64,000 bases of DNA, from positions 25,899,787 through 25,963,786 of the forward strand of contig CM019216.1 in assembly GCA_009741485.1 (NCBI GenBank), in the 5' to 3' direction. This document shows, piece by piece, positions 35,229-48,639 of this stretch; position 1 is the stretch's first letter, and each line of letters opens with the position of its first letter. Under the pieces are notes generated by a model that saw nothing but the letters and a program-made list of their open reading frames with translations, searched no databases and was not told where the DNA came from. The translations under genes were made by a program, and so were the position numbers. The stretch is from Malurus cyaneus samueli (taxonomy: Eukaryota; Chordata; Aves; Passeriformes; Maluridae).

Positions 35229-38200
35229 CTCAGATATGAAGCATGTTATCCTTTCCCTTACCATTCCATCTGCTGGAATATGTGAATTTTATGTCTAATT
35301 TTGGATTGCAAATGGCTCAACAGTGCACAGTATTTCTGTAGGTAATAAAAATTATAGAATAATTTCAGTCACAGTACAAACAATTAGTACAAATTAATAC
35401 ATACCAATACATGGTTTTAACAAGTATTAACGCTTTATGAGTTGAATAAAAAGTCATCTATATTAGAAAATAGATCTATCCCTGAGTATAATTTATGATT
35501 GTCCAATTAGGCTATAGATTAAGGATAATTGCTATGGAAGATCTTTAAGATTCTGAATCCATTAATCTAATGTTTCATATTTAATGAAATTGTCAGCAAT
35601 TTTTGGTTAAAAATGTAAGATCATTTAAAAGTATGTGAGTCATCACTTCCCTGTTACTGATGTGGTATATAAATATTCCTTTCCCTTCATAAGCAAGCCT
35701 GTAATTTTCTTTTTAAATTTTACCCACCATGCTGTCATGAAATTCTTAGGAAAAAATCAAGTTAAAATCAGTGAAACAAGTATCAGCAGGAAAAAATGCA
35801 GAATATTTACTCCTTAAAGTTTATTCCCAAAGGGTAAACCTTTGTACAACCTTGTTTTAATAGTTAATTTTGGCAGAACACTTTAAATGTTAAACCTATA
35901 ACTGGAAATTAATTTTAAAAAATCTTTTTGAGAATATCACTGTATGTAAAAAAACTTTTAATTTCCTTTAAAAGGTAAATGAATGCATCTGAGCTCAATA
36001 ACATGATGGAGTTTGTTTAATATATTCTAAAGAGGGGGAATACATAACCTTTGGTATTGTATGGCAAAGAGCTACACAATTTGCTGATACACACCACTCT
36101 GTAGCCCTGGGTCATGGCCCCTGCTGTGAAGTCAACAATGAGTTTAGCAGCAGTTACCAGATTATTCTCACTAACATATTCAAACTATTTGTTTCATGCT
36201 AGCATGCAATGAGGGCAGGGTTCTTTGATTTTCTTTTCCATGTCCATTGTGTTCTGACAACTTAGCTTATAATGTAATAACTCAGTGGCTGTTAGACCTA
36301 AGGTGCCAATAACCTCTATCATCAGACCTTCCTGTGTCTGTTCTTCAGATATCCATTATTTTATGCATATCACAGGTTTAATCAGAAAAGCTCTTTGGAG
36401 TACAGTTCACTATAAGTTATGGCCTCATGCACAGTAATTACTGGTATGAAATATTTCATAAAAAAGCGAAATTATTGTGGTGCTGTTTCCTGTCAAAACA
36501 TTGTCCAGAGCCACAAGTTTTCCCACATTGCACAAGACCAGTGCAGTGCAGTGCTCTATGTCTGAAACTGGGCATACAAAAGCACCTTCATCTACAATGC
36601 AGAAGACAATGGTCAGCTCACATCAATTAGAAGTTAGAGAAATGTCAAAAACACACAAATAATTGTCCTGATAAAGTATTCTGATACAAATATTGGACCT
36701 TAGGGTTTTGTCTGAGGTTGCAGAGCAGGGAAGAAGGGCAGTGACTGCATAAAAATAAATCAGACATATTTTGTAGAGGCAACTAGTGAAAGGATAAAAA
36801 ACTCCAGACCTAAGTGAAAGAGATGTTCTGTTCATGGCTGTACTCTCACCCTTCTGCAATGGCAAAAGTTTTTCTAAGCACTATCTTTGCAGAGAGACCC
36901 AGGACAAAATGATCTGTTCAGCTTTGGAAAGTGCATGCATGTCTCACTGCTTAATTTCAGTGAATTCTGTAATTCTGAGTGCACAGTGATCTCCCCGAGC
37001 AGCTGAGAAGGATGTTAAAGATTTGTAAGTGACGCTCTTGACTCTCCCCATAGCTTTTTTGGGAGCACCCAGGAAGCCACCACAGCTCATTTTCCGGGCT
37101 GGGAAGTTCACCCGGTCCTGCTCCCTGAGCTGTTAAGGGAGGGCAGCACTTGGGGAGAACAGCATTAAACCACCGAAGGATGAAGATAATAGAAATTAAT
37201 TCAACCAATTTGTGTTTGTCTGCCTTATGACAGGCTTTGAGTTTGTCTTTTTTTTCAAGTTGATGAATGATTAAAGTTGTTACTGAAAAGTCAGATGTTC
37301 AGAACTGAATTTCTTAAGTTTCCCCGGTAATACCGTTGACTTAAGTAGCTTCTCTTTTACAAACCGGGGAACACTGAGATCTGTCTAGAATGAAATTCCA
37401 AGGTGACTACCGTCAATTGATTTGAAAACTTTGGCTTTAAAGTCTGTAAAATGCAGTCTTTATTCTTTAAGTAAGTTAACTAAGGATCTGATATCACAGC
37501 ACTGTAGTTGCAGAAGTTTTAACCACGGACATTTATGGAATGTAGCTCATCTTCTAGCAGCCAATAGCAGACAGTAAAATAGGTCAGATAGGTCTGTCTA
37601 ATGATTGCCATCTGCATAATCAGCAATCTATTAAGATTAATGAGGCTCTCATATGCTATTCTGTACTTCATCTAGCACACATTAAAATCATATTAATCAG
37701 AAAGGTCCATATATCTTCTTTCATGCTTTAAAATATGAGGTTCAATCCTTAACTCTTTAACTAATAAGTTAAAAAATTGTAATGATGTGCATATCGGGGG
37801 GTTGTTTTGATCATTGATTATTATGGGCTGAAAAAGAATTGCAGAAAGAGAAATTCAATTCCACAAAAGCAATTCTTACTCACATTATATATGCCAGAAT
37901 TCCCTATTCAGTGTTTCTGAATATGATCTTGCACATTTTGCATTCCTTTTTACTATATAAAATTGTTACACTACCTGTCTGTGGATTGTATGTACTATAA
38001 GAAATACTCTCACTTTACATGAAACAGAATACTTTCTTACTCTATTATTTTTATTTTTATTTGCGATTTCCAAAGAAAGCTTTGAACTCTAAGTATAAAA
38101 TAATGGCTTCTCTGCCTTCATAGGAGTTTTTCTCCATTTTGCTTCTACTCCGACATTTCTCTGTCTTAGTAATACTTCAAGCAGGGATATTTTGTGAGGC

Positions 38201-38381
38201 AGGAGCACCTTTTCATGCTGTTGCTTACTCTTCAAATCTTTTTGCAAAATGCCTTTTGTGAATGTCCTAAAGTACTTCTCCTCTCCCAAATTCTCATCCT
38301 CCTCCAAAACTTCCCCACTCTCCTCCCTCAAAAAGGCATTTTTCCTAATTAGCAGTTTGCCCCCTAAATCACTGGTATATC
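35229..38381. other. A+T-rich non-coding DNA; one G+C-rich patch
   Basis: Mostly unique-looking. A G+C-rich patch at about 36985-37160 stands out. It carries an 83-codon minus frame (36957-37208) with no domain I recognise and may be a worn LTR or an unrelated unique segment. No exon signal is convincing. Confidence 0.45.
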
Positions 38382-38445
38382 ATAATCATAATTATTTAGT
38401 TGAAAAAGGTCTTTAAGATTGTCAAGTCCAAACATAAATGAGTAT
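38382..38445 (-). mobile_element. CR1 LINE, tiny 3'-end fragment, antisense
   Basis: Reads 'atcataattatttagttgaaaaaggtctttaagattgtcaagtccaaac', which aligns by eye with the antisense CR1 tip 'gtttgggttgggaagggaccttaaagatcatctagtccaac'. Short and worn. Confidence 0.6.
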
Positions 38446-40117
38446 TCCAGGACTCTGAGCCAATAAAACATTGACAGGTCTTTGTAATTTTATTTCAATG
38501 GGCATCTTTAGTAATTCTAAGCTTATATCATGAGTAATAATCTCTTAGGCAAAAGCTCTGCATCAGTTCAGTATTATTTGAGATAAAAAATAGAGTAAAA
38601 TTATTTACTTCCATTCCTTGGACTTCTTCACCCACTTTTTTTACCTGTACTTATCTGATACTAGGAAACATATTTCAGGAAGCTACACCATAATTTCCTT
38701 TTTTATGTGTGCAGGGTTTGTGATCTTGAAGGTTGAGTTTCTTTAAGATAAGACTCAGTACTGGAATTGCAGAGCTTGCAAAATTTTATGTTTTACACTC
38801 ACACCTATCACTGACACAAACCGTAATTCAAATGCATAGTCAAGTCCATCCAAAAACAGCAAATAAAGGATATTAAAAATAAAGCCACTACAGTGACCAC
38901 ATGCCTTTTAGTCTGATGAAAATAAAAAGAAATCAGAGAAAAGGCGGAAAACCTGATAAGGATATCTAGTGGGGTCGTTCTTTACTTAGGGAAAAGAAAG
39001 TGGCATAGTCTGTTTAGTGATATTTTATATTGAATAAAATTTAGCTATCTTTAAAGGCTTAACCCAGGTCCCTAAAATACCCTCTGCTATTTTTAGTTTT
39101 TATTCATCATGCTGATAAGATTTAAGCTTCTCTAGCATAAATTAAGCTCTTCTTTACTTTGTAGGTCACCTGACTCTGAATGTCATAATATGCTTCCAGT
39201 CGCTCTACTTCAGTTATGCTGGATAAAGAAAATACTGAGCATTATAATTTCAGGGAATTTGTGGGCCATACGTAAAAAATCAAATTTTGTCTTGGCATAT
39301 TTTTCCAGGAGAAGTTATATAAACTGGAACAGAGGAAGCAAATACTGATCTGAAAGATCAAACAAGATCTTCTTTAAGCCACCTCTCTCTCCCAATCTCC
39401 AACGTTAATTTAACTTAGGCAACCTGGGAAGCTGCTTTCAGTTATATTTCAAATATTTCTGTATATTCTTGGGTGTAAAAGCCAGATTATCTAGAGCATT
39501 CTATATGTCCAATGTGTCTTTGACATATTTCTTTTGCTGCTTGGTCATTGTCATTCTCTCTATTCCAAGGCAAGCAGAGCATTAATATAATACAACAGTC
39601 TGCATAGCCTATCCCAGAGTAATTATCCCAGAGTAATTATCTTATCTTTTTCAGCCCATTTGTATCAGCATATGTCATGGTGGTGATAGACCACAAACTA
39701 TATTATTCTGATGTTTGTCCACTCAGTGTGCATGTGTAGAACATAGCGAAAATCTCCTGGAACTGAAAATAACATTCAGAATGGTACACCAGGATGTGTC
39801 AGATGGCAAAGAAAAATGACGCAAGAAGCACACAAAATTGATTTCTCTTTCTTTATCTTCAACTGATCGGTGAATCAGTTTTGAATTTCTAAATGAGTTC
39901 TATATGCCAGATGCCTTTATCACCTGAATTTCCTTTGTGGTAAGATTAAAAATGGATATAAGGGATCTTTAAAGCCATCTAGCAAGTGAACAATATCAAA
40001 CTTAGAAAATTTCTCTATGGTCTCTTTAACAAGAAAGCTGCATAAGGTGAAATAAAAATAACCTCTATAAAACCGATTAAAATTTATCTAAATTTATATT
40101 TTCTTAGAGAATGTACC
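38446..40117. other. A+T-rich non-coding DNA with a 14-base tandem duplication
   Basis: Unit atcccagagtaatt occurs twice in tandem at 39611-39624 and 39625-39638, exactly. Nothing else recognised. Confidence 0.55.
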
Positions 40118-40190
40118 TTTTTTGTTTGTTTGTTTGTTTGTTTGTTTGTTTATTTTGTTGATTTTGATTTTTTTTTTTTTTTTTTTTTTT
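40118..40190. repeat. (GTTT)n microsatellite followed by poly(T)
   Basis: About eight GTTT units at 40118-40151, then TTTTG variants, then 23 consecutive T's at 40168-40190. Confidence 0.95.
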
Positions 40191-43100
40191 AGGGGGAGAT
40201 GCTATGAACTGCATTTATATTATTTTGTAGTTTAAAATTCCAGATAAGAGTTTGAGCTTTGCTGAAGAATTGTAGCTCACAGGTAGCAAATGTGCAAACG
40301 TTCCGTTAAGGTTGTCAACACCTTCCAAAAGAGGGCTTGCTCAGAAAATGAGCAGAGTTACCTTGTGATTTTGCCTTCACCTTACTGCAGACCCTTTTTC
40401 TTGATGCCCTCTGTTGGATATCTGTTTTGGGCTTCTCAATGAAAGAAAAAATGCCAATAAAAATAAAGGAAGTCTGTTGAAGGACTACCAGGATGTGGAG
40501 GTACAGGATGTACAGGAATGTACAGGATCCGGAGCATTGCCTTATGGGGAGATCCTGTGGAAGAAACACTTCTGGGATGACCCCATGAGGAGATCCTGAT
40601 GCTCACAGGGAGGGTTTTGAAGAGATGGACCAAGGTGTTCATGGCAGTGCACGCTCATTTCTAACATGCTAAGAACCTGAGTGGTGCCTTTAGTAAAATA
40701 CAACATGTCAGGCTGGCACACACAGCAGAGTCAACAGGTGTAAAGGGGCTTTTACAGATAATATCAGGAAAATAGTAATATCAACTGAAATGTCAATTTG
40801 AGAATCTGTTATTTAATTTCTAGGCCAAGCCCAGTCCAGCTACGACTGGAAACATATGGTAAAATTTATATGTATGTGTGAACATAATTATATGATGAAT
40901 ACTCCAAAAGCATGTTGCTATTTTTATGCCTGTTCATGGTGATCAGTCATATAATTTTCTCCCAAAAACTAGTGACTCTTCAGCTTCCTGAATTATTTTC
41001 TTCCTTGCTTTGCCTTTTTTTTTTCACCCCCAATTTATTTTATTTTATCTAGTGTCATAGAATTAAAACTCATCTCTATTAAGTAAAGGAAATAAAGTTT
41101 ATACATTTATGAATGAAGATTATATAGGTTTCGATTTCTTATCTACTATGAAAATTATTTAGACAGAACTGGCTACCAGCTTACTTCAAACTCAGAAATT
41201 ACTAGTCTGGAAAAAGAATTCAGATACAAAGTTTCTCCAGAGTTTCTGGAGTTACATTAGAACTTGGAGTTACATTTGAGTTCTGGAGTTTCTTCATTAC
41301 ATTTGAATTATATTTATAAGGTAAGACACAGGCTAAAATAGCTGCTACTTAAAACCTCTGTGACACAAAGTCTAGCAAGACGTCAAATATTCATATAGAT
41401 GCCAGGAAAAGATTGACAATTTTAAATGCAACCTTTATGTCCTTGACAAAAGGAAAAAAAAAAAAACCCAAGAAAAAGTATAATCAACATCACAACCTTA
41501 TGCTTCTTTTCCATCAAGAAAGAAGAAATATAATCTGAGAAATTCAGACCTTTCAACTCTTTTGTTTACTGTGGACTGCTTCCCACAGATGCTTCTGAAG
41601 ACACATTTTATCACCACATTACTGTATATTGTAGGGGGAAAATTATAATTAGCTACTTAGCATCTTTGGCAGATGTGTATGAGAACATTTTAAATGACTA
41701 TATAAAATTTTCAGCATTAACACCATATTCTGTCTCAAATATAATTTGTTTCATTTTTCTGTTTAATGAAGTGTAAAACACTGATAAATTGTGGAATTCT
41801 TTGTAAAGAATGTTCATATTATTTGTATAATACAGTTGGTGAACTAACTGTGTTTCTAAAAGCAAGTGAGTTGATGGGATGGAAATGTAATTTGCAGCTT
41901 AAAGATCAAAAAGCAAAGCAATAACATGACACCATTGATACTTAATTAAATTAGAGTGCATTTTACTTAAAGAGGCAGCTTCAGTGCTTCAGCATCAGTA
42001 CGCCACTCAGCAAGCACAGCACAGTGGACATGTACTGAGGCACTTAAAAAATGAAGGTGGCAAGCTCATTTCCACAGGGAATTACTGGTGCACACCCAGA
42101 GCTCCACTGCCATTAACAGAGTCCAGGGCTCAAAAGGAGAAACAAAGAAAAATGGCAAAGTTGGCTGCTTCAAACTGATCACTGTTTTAAGAGATAAATA
42201 CAGTGCATGAGGAAGAAAGAACAACATCTGGGCTTTGGGAGACAGATTGTGAGGGTGAAGTATGACCATCATTATAGGAAATAAAATGTGAACTGGTGAA
42301 ACTGCATAAATTCCAGTTGATTTTAATGAACAGTTGTGTCATCGTGTACTTTCACATATTATGAAACTTAAAATTGTCTCATGTGAGCTTACAGATCTCA
42401 TTAATGAAATACAGCAACAGCAGTTTAGGATTTGTTATTAAAAGTATCCCCACTCAGTGCACCAAAATAAATTTAATACAGAAGATTATTTCTTTTTCCT
42501 CTGTGTTCTAAGGATTGCACAGCAGCTACAGAAAATCCCTAGCATGAAGTGCAAACAATTTAGAAATTGATATTAAAATGGAACTTCTAATTTATACAAA
42601 GCATTCTTGACAGCTGAAACAACTGAAAGATGCTTATTGTAATCATTGGGGGAAGAAGAGAATGAGTAATGAATATGAAAACAGGAAGACAAAGTGGGAT
42701 CCTTGAAAACCGTAAAGTCACGTAGCATGTAGAAGAACAAAGAGAGTATGTAACAAGTTAGTATTCATTTCTCAGATAAATGAGAATTTTTTTTTAACAA
42801 CAAAAATATTCTTCCAGTTATCCTATTTATATTTAATAAATAAGCTATTTTGAAAAAAAAAAGATATTATATTTTGTCTAAGCATCATGAAAGGTGCATT
42901 AGTAAGAATTTTCTAAAACTGAGTAATTATTCAAAGAACATGATAGCAACCTGACTTTATTGTGAACAGATCAATAACTTTCTAAATAAACACTTTCACT
43001 GTAACTGCATTTTCATAACCTTTACTGCCTTTTTTGTGAGTTTGTAGAAAAATAAAGCTCCTGATCCCATGTGTAGTCCTTGACATTGCAGTGCTTTTAC

Positions 43101-45624
43101 AAGCCTGCTAAAAGTTTAACTGCCTTGAGTGGTTATAATGCTAATTCTTTGGGGTAATGTTTCATCTTGCCTGCTTAGGAGGATAACTTTAATGCATGGG
43201 ATTATGTTTGCAGTGATGGCCTGCATTCTGTGTCTGTGATGCAGTGCTCAAGTTGCAGTTTGCAAGCCTTTGAGAGTGGCTGCTGAAAAGCATGCAATCT
43301 CTCAAGCATGTAACTAAATATGAGGAGACCATTTCCTTTTAAAGCTCTTCCTGCCCCAGAAATTATTATGGCAACATACACTGTGTTAATGCTACTTAGC
43401 CACCACATATCCACTATCTGCACTCTCAAGGGTGAATTAGAATCAGATGTATTTAAATTAAGGACAGAAACATTATCAATTTAGAAATGCATTTTCTCCC
43501 AGGCTTTATTAGAGAAAGATGCAAAGATACTCCTTATGCCTTTAAAAATGCTGTTAGTATTAACAACATGGCTAGATAAAAGTGTCATAAAGATGTAATG
43601 ACAGTCTCATTTCCAATATATAGAGCAAACAAGCTTAGTTACTAAGGACAAAATATATGGCCCAGAGGAAAGCTGTTTGGAAATGGTACAATAATTTAAT
43701 AATTGTAAAAAGGCCAAACATTGATTCCTTGAGAGTTCATGCTTCTGCACAGATGATAGCAACAGATTCCTTCATTCACAGCCAGTAAATGAAAAGGCCC
43801 ATCCATCAGCTCATGTGTATTTAACTCAGAGGTTTATCCCAATTTTTCCTTTTCTCTCTGCTGCTGGCAAGTTAAGACTGATTCTTCAAAACAGAGGAAG
43901 ATGCCACTGCAGCTTCAGGGCAAATGATTACAGAATTTCTATTAACCCCTGCTCTTCAATCAAAATTTATAAAATAACATGAATAAAGTTGAAACTCTTT
44001 AATGCAGCCTATCATTGTTTTCTTCTGTGAGACAAAGAATTCACTCAAAAGCTACTTTGGAGTCGTAGACATTCTATACTTGCTAAAAAACATTCTCTGT
44101 TCTGTGCCACAGGAATGCCACGTGAGAAAAGAGATAATGTGGATCATTTTTATTAGTACAAAAACATTAATTTGAACAAGAATTTTTTGGAATAATATTT
44201 TGTTATATTTTGTTAATATTTTGCCTTCCATCTAGTTTCAAACTTATCTTGTATACTTTTTAATGATCTGGAATATATGTATTATATTTAATTTAGTCTT
44301 TAAGTCTCTGGTGAAAACTGCCTGTTTTTGTGTGAGATGAAGCAAATTATTTGTCACAGAAAGTGCAGAAACAAAACAGTAGTAATAGTAGCATCCAAAT
44401 ACCAACAGTCTGAATACTTACACTGCATAAGACAAAAAAAAATTACATTTCTCATTTGTTTTTCATTTGCTGAAGAAAAGAGACCATCTGGTGAAGAAGT
44501 GATGGCAAAGTAACATTCGGAACTTCCTGAAGTGCAGCAAAGTTGGACCTTCAATCTGTTTTGCACTAATGTGCAGGACACATTTCACATAAGCTTGCCC
44601 TAGTTTTGTCTTATTTTAAAGTGCATTCACTTTACACTCAGTTCCTGCTGTCTCTTAACCACTCCTGTATCCTTCTTGACCCTCTTAGAATTACAAGCAG
44701 CCATAGTAGCAGGTCTGGAAGAAGACAGAATGAAGAGGAATAAGAAGTAAACAGACATCTGCAGTGTTTTGAAAAAGTAAGTTTTAGCTTATAAAAGTAG
44801 TGTCATAATTACAGAATAAGCTGAAACATAGCATCACTGTCTATTTATGCCTAGCTTTGTGTAAAGAATTTGCATTTTACTCTGAGTACCAAACTCTGCA
44901 GTGTATTTCCAACTTCTATGAATTGCTTTTATTTATCAAATAACATTCATAAGCTTAGAATTATATAAATGAGATCACTAATATGATGAAAATAATTTCC
45001 ATATTAATAAATCTTTTTGATTAGGACACTAAGTGAAGAATGAAAATTACTTATCTGCATGAAAGATGATACCTATTTCTCCTTTTTATTTAACAGATTA
45101 AAAATCTTCATCTTATTTCAAAAGCTCTATCTCTTCGTATGGCTGCTTCCAGGAACTGCTAATGGTCTATAGAGCTTTTTTTTTTTGCAGAACATTAGCA
45201 CTACCCATTGACCTCTTCATTAGCAGACATGAAGTTATTTGGAATTCCAGTTCCTGCTGGGAAGTTGTCCACATTACAGTGCTCATGTCTGTGGCAGTCT
45301 TATCAGCCAGATCAGATACTAAATGGGCCATAAAATATACTAACATATCTTAAATGGCTCTTTCTCAGAAAAAGAAAGATGAAAAGAAGTAGCCAAGGTA
45401 TTTTCAAGATTACTAAATATGAAAATATGAAGAATCACCCATCCTGTTGTGTTTCAAAGCCTTTGCTAAACATAAACATTTTGGGAATAATTCTACCAAT
45501 TAAAGACTTTTACCACCAACATGGAATACAGGGTCCTGGTAACTAATTAAACAAAACCTTTCTATTTGAAATCAGGAAAACAACCTGGTCTCAATAATTT
45601 AGATGTAAAAATTCTTTATGGGTT
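40191..45624. other. A+T-rich non-coding DNA; small local repeats
   Basis: A richer-GC patch lies at about 40470-40640. It includes three near-identical 10-base units starting gtacagga at 40501-40529 and two copies of 'ggagatcctg' (40549-40558 and 40588 region). At 41246-41310 the phrase 'ggagttacattt' recurs three times in altered form. The rest, including 42850-43900, is unique-looking. I recognise no exon or RNA gene. Confidence 0.5.
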
Positions 45625-46681
45625 TGTATTGGGTTGGCATGACCTGGTTTTTGGTAACACGGGGGCCTTAGAGGTGTGAGAAGCTGCTGGAAGTTTCCAC
45701 CATGTCTGGCAGAGCAAATCTCTGATGACTTTGAAGATGGACATGCCACTGGCCAAGGTTGGGTCAATTAGAAACAGTGGTAACACTTCTGTGATGACAT
45801 ATTTAAGAAGACAGCAAAACTAATGTGGGGGTGCAGTTTTAATTGCATCCAGAGAAGAACGGAATAAGAACATGTGAGAGGAGCAGCTCTGCAGACACCA
45901 GGATCAGTGCAGAAGGAGGGGCAGGAGGTGCTCCAGGTGCCAGAGCTGAGATTCCCCTGCAGCCCCTGGTGCAGCCCATGGTGAGGCAGCTGTGCCCCTG
46001 CAGCACATGGGGGAACATGGAGATGCAGAGATCCACTGGCAGCCCATGGAGCAGCCCCACTCTGGAGCAGGGGGATGTCTGAGAGGAAGCTGTAACTCAT
46101 TGGAGACCTGTTGGAGAGAGGGGCCCTGCTCCCATGTTGGAGCAGCCTGTCCTTGAAGGATTGCACCCCATGGAAGTGATCCCGTTGCAGCAGTTTGATG
46201 CTGTTGCCTGTGGGAGGGACTCACAGTGCAGCAGTTCACAGACAGCTGTTGCTCGTGAGATGGAGCCACTCCAAAGAAGTTCACGGAGAAATGTCTCCTG
46301 TGGGAGGGACTCCAAGATGCAGCAAAAGAATGACCCCTCTCCCTGAGCAGGGGCAGAAAACTGTGGGTGATGAACTGGCCATAGTTCCCTGACCCCTTTC
46401 CCTGTCTCCTTGCACCACTAGGAAGGAGAGAGGAGTGGGGTAAAGGTGTTTTTAAAGACTTATTTTATTTCTCATTATCCTGCTTTGATTTTGTTAGTAA
46501 TACATTCAGCTTATATCTCTAAGCTGAGACTGTTTTGCCCTTGGTGGTAAGCAATCTCTCCCAGTCCTTATCTCAACTCAAGAACCCTTTGTTAAATTTT
46601 CTCCCCTCTGCCCAGCTGCAGGAAGGAGTGAGTGAGTGGTTTTTGTTGGTGTCTGGCATCTGATCAGCGTCAACCCCAACA
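45625..46681 (+). mobile_element. Avian ERVL-type LTR, about 1.06 kb, full length
   Basis: Starts 'tgtattgggttggcatgacc' and ends '..agcgtcaaccccaaca', TG...CA ends of a large bird LTR family I recognise. Inside, in order: 'gagaagctgctggaagtttcc' near 45679, 'catgccactggccaaggttgggtcaatta' near 45741, a TATA-like 'catatttaagaag' at 45798-45810, 'gcagctctgcagacaccaggatcagtg' near 45881, repeated 'ctgcagcccatgg'-like units at 45955-46060, repeated 'gtgggagggactc' units near 46210 and 46302, 'ttattttatttctcattatcctgctttgat' near 46460, and 'tgtccagctgcagg'-like near 46612. Flanks gggtt (45620-45624) and gtgtt (46682-46686) differ by one base and may be a target-site duplication. Open frames of 70-130 codons here are chance frames in G+C-rich LTR sequence. 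Confidence 0.92.
45798..45810 (+). promoter_or_regulatory. TATA-like element of the LTR promoter
   Basis: 'catatttaagaag' sits about 175 bases into the LTR, where related bird LTRs carry 'aacatatttaagaag'. It is the likely core-promoter position between U3 and R. Activity in this worn copy is unknown. Confidence 0.5.
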
Positions 46682-48639
46682 GTGTTTTATAAAAGTATGA
46701 TTTTGGACTGAATTATCTTGCCATGCTGAGACTCTGTAGTCAAATCAATCAGTGAGTTTAAGAATTACTTTTCTCCCTTAATTTTTAGTTTGTCTAGCAT
46801 GTGCATTCTTACAGGTATTTTTTCTGTGCATTTGTTTTTTATTGATATCGGCATTACTTATTTCTGGCGTTTTGTTTTTTTTTTTTCCATGAAATCTTTA
46901 ACAGATACCATTTTAGAAAAGAGTGTTGATATTCACTCTTATAATTTATAAAGAGGCATCAGAAGTTCATAACATGACAGAAATGTAACCATTAAAACCC
47001 AAAATGGAAAGTTAGGATTTTTTTTATGAGTTTAATTACTTTGTGCAAGGCTAATTACTTACAAATAAGGAAAATTTCACATAACACTTCAGAATTAATG
47101 AAGCACACAAAGTAGTAGTTATCGTCAAAAGCACTTGTCACACCTTGGAAACAGGGAAACAACAGTTATAATGTTCAATTATTGAAGTTCTACAGGATAA
47201 ATATCCTGCAGTTTATTCCTGTTTGCATGCCACGAGGCGCAGCTGATGCTCAAAACGACAAGAAAGAAGCCTTCTGGCCTAGAATGCTGGTAGTCAACTA
47301 AATATCTTTGACAGAACCTCAAAGATAGATAAAGCTATGAAGCAGTAAATTTTTTTCACTGAATACATCAGAACAGCAGCTTTCCTGATCACTTCTTGCA
47401 TGTTCTCCAGTCTTGGTTTCAGAAAGATAGATACACTGGAACAACTTCTATTAGTATCTGAATCTAGTAAGGGGTTTTAGGCCTACAAGAAAACTTTAAA
47501 GGATGTTGGCTTTCCCTTTCTAGGGTGTAAAAGTTGTGATAAAAAGCTATGAATGGCTCACACATTTTTAGTTCCTCAGTCTGAAATCACAGCAGTACAA
47601 ATGGGGCTACAACAACTTTATATATGTTTTACAGATGTACATCTTTCACTAGCACTTAACTCATAAGAAATGAGCTGGGATTCATTAACTATAATAGAAA
47701 TTTTACTATTGAAGCTAAGCCAGAAGAACGGTTTATAATAAAGACCCTAGAATAATAAAGATGCAACAAGTTTGTTCCAAAAAATTAACACCATATGTTA
47801 TGAGTTTTCATTAGATAGTTTTTATCCACAGGTAGCTAGCATCATCTCATGCTTTAAGAAAAACTTTAGAATCAGATAAGAAAATAAGCCTTTTTTTTAA
47901 TTATCAGATATCTTTTAGACCGCCACTTTTTCTGGAGTCTCTCCTTATATTAATGTAGCACTGAGCAAAATATAGCCATGGTATTGCTTTGTTCTCTTAA
48001 ATACTGATGTGATAATGAAAATCTGCCTGTTGACTTAGAAATTAAGTGCATACTATGTTCTCCAAAGCCTACAATCTCTGTTATTTTTCTCTTCTTTCTT
48101 TAATGATTGTCTTGGAGTATATTTTATATTTTAATTGTCATATCAAAAATGCATAGTCCCAGTATTAAATCTGAGAATCAATTTGTTGGAGAAACAAAAC
48201 GGCAGAAATTAATAAAAATATTCAGTGTAGATAAAGCTGCCAGAGCATTCATTTGAAAGGAATACAACTGTTAAAGGCAATGAAAATTTGCCAATGACTA
48301 TGAATTGTATAAGGTGTTAAAAATATACTCTTGTCACAGTAGTTGCTGCAAAAGTCATATAGATGTTACCACAGATAATGTTTCTAAAAGTGGCAATAAA
48401 AAAAAATAACAAAAGAGAAAACAAATGGTCCACACTGGATCACATGATGGCAAATTTATCTTCACAGACATTGAGAAGGGTCAATATCTCAAAGTAACCT
48501 GCGAAACTCAGTTTCATTTGTGCTTGTGTGATGTACAAATTTGTTTCAGACATCCTCTGTTTAAAGTCAAGTGCCTGGGTTAAGCTGCAGTGGACCATAA
48601 ATAGTCTGTGTTGCTTCAGCCACTCACCATAAACATCAC
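46682..48639. other. A+T-rich non-coding DNA
   Basis: Nothing recognisable. A 9-base T run lies in 46869-46886. Confidence 0.5.

Noticed and set aside
45768..46392. Several overlapping 65-132-codon frames on both strands
   Set aside because: All are inside the G+C-rich ERVL-type LTR, where stops are rare by composition.
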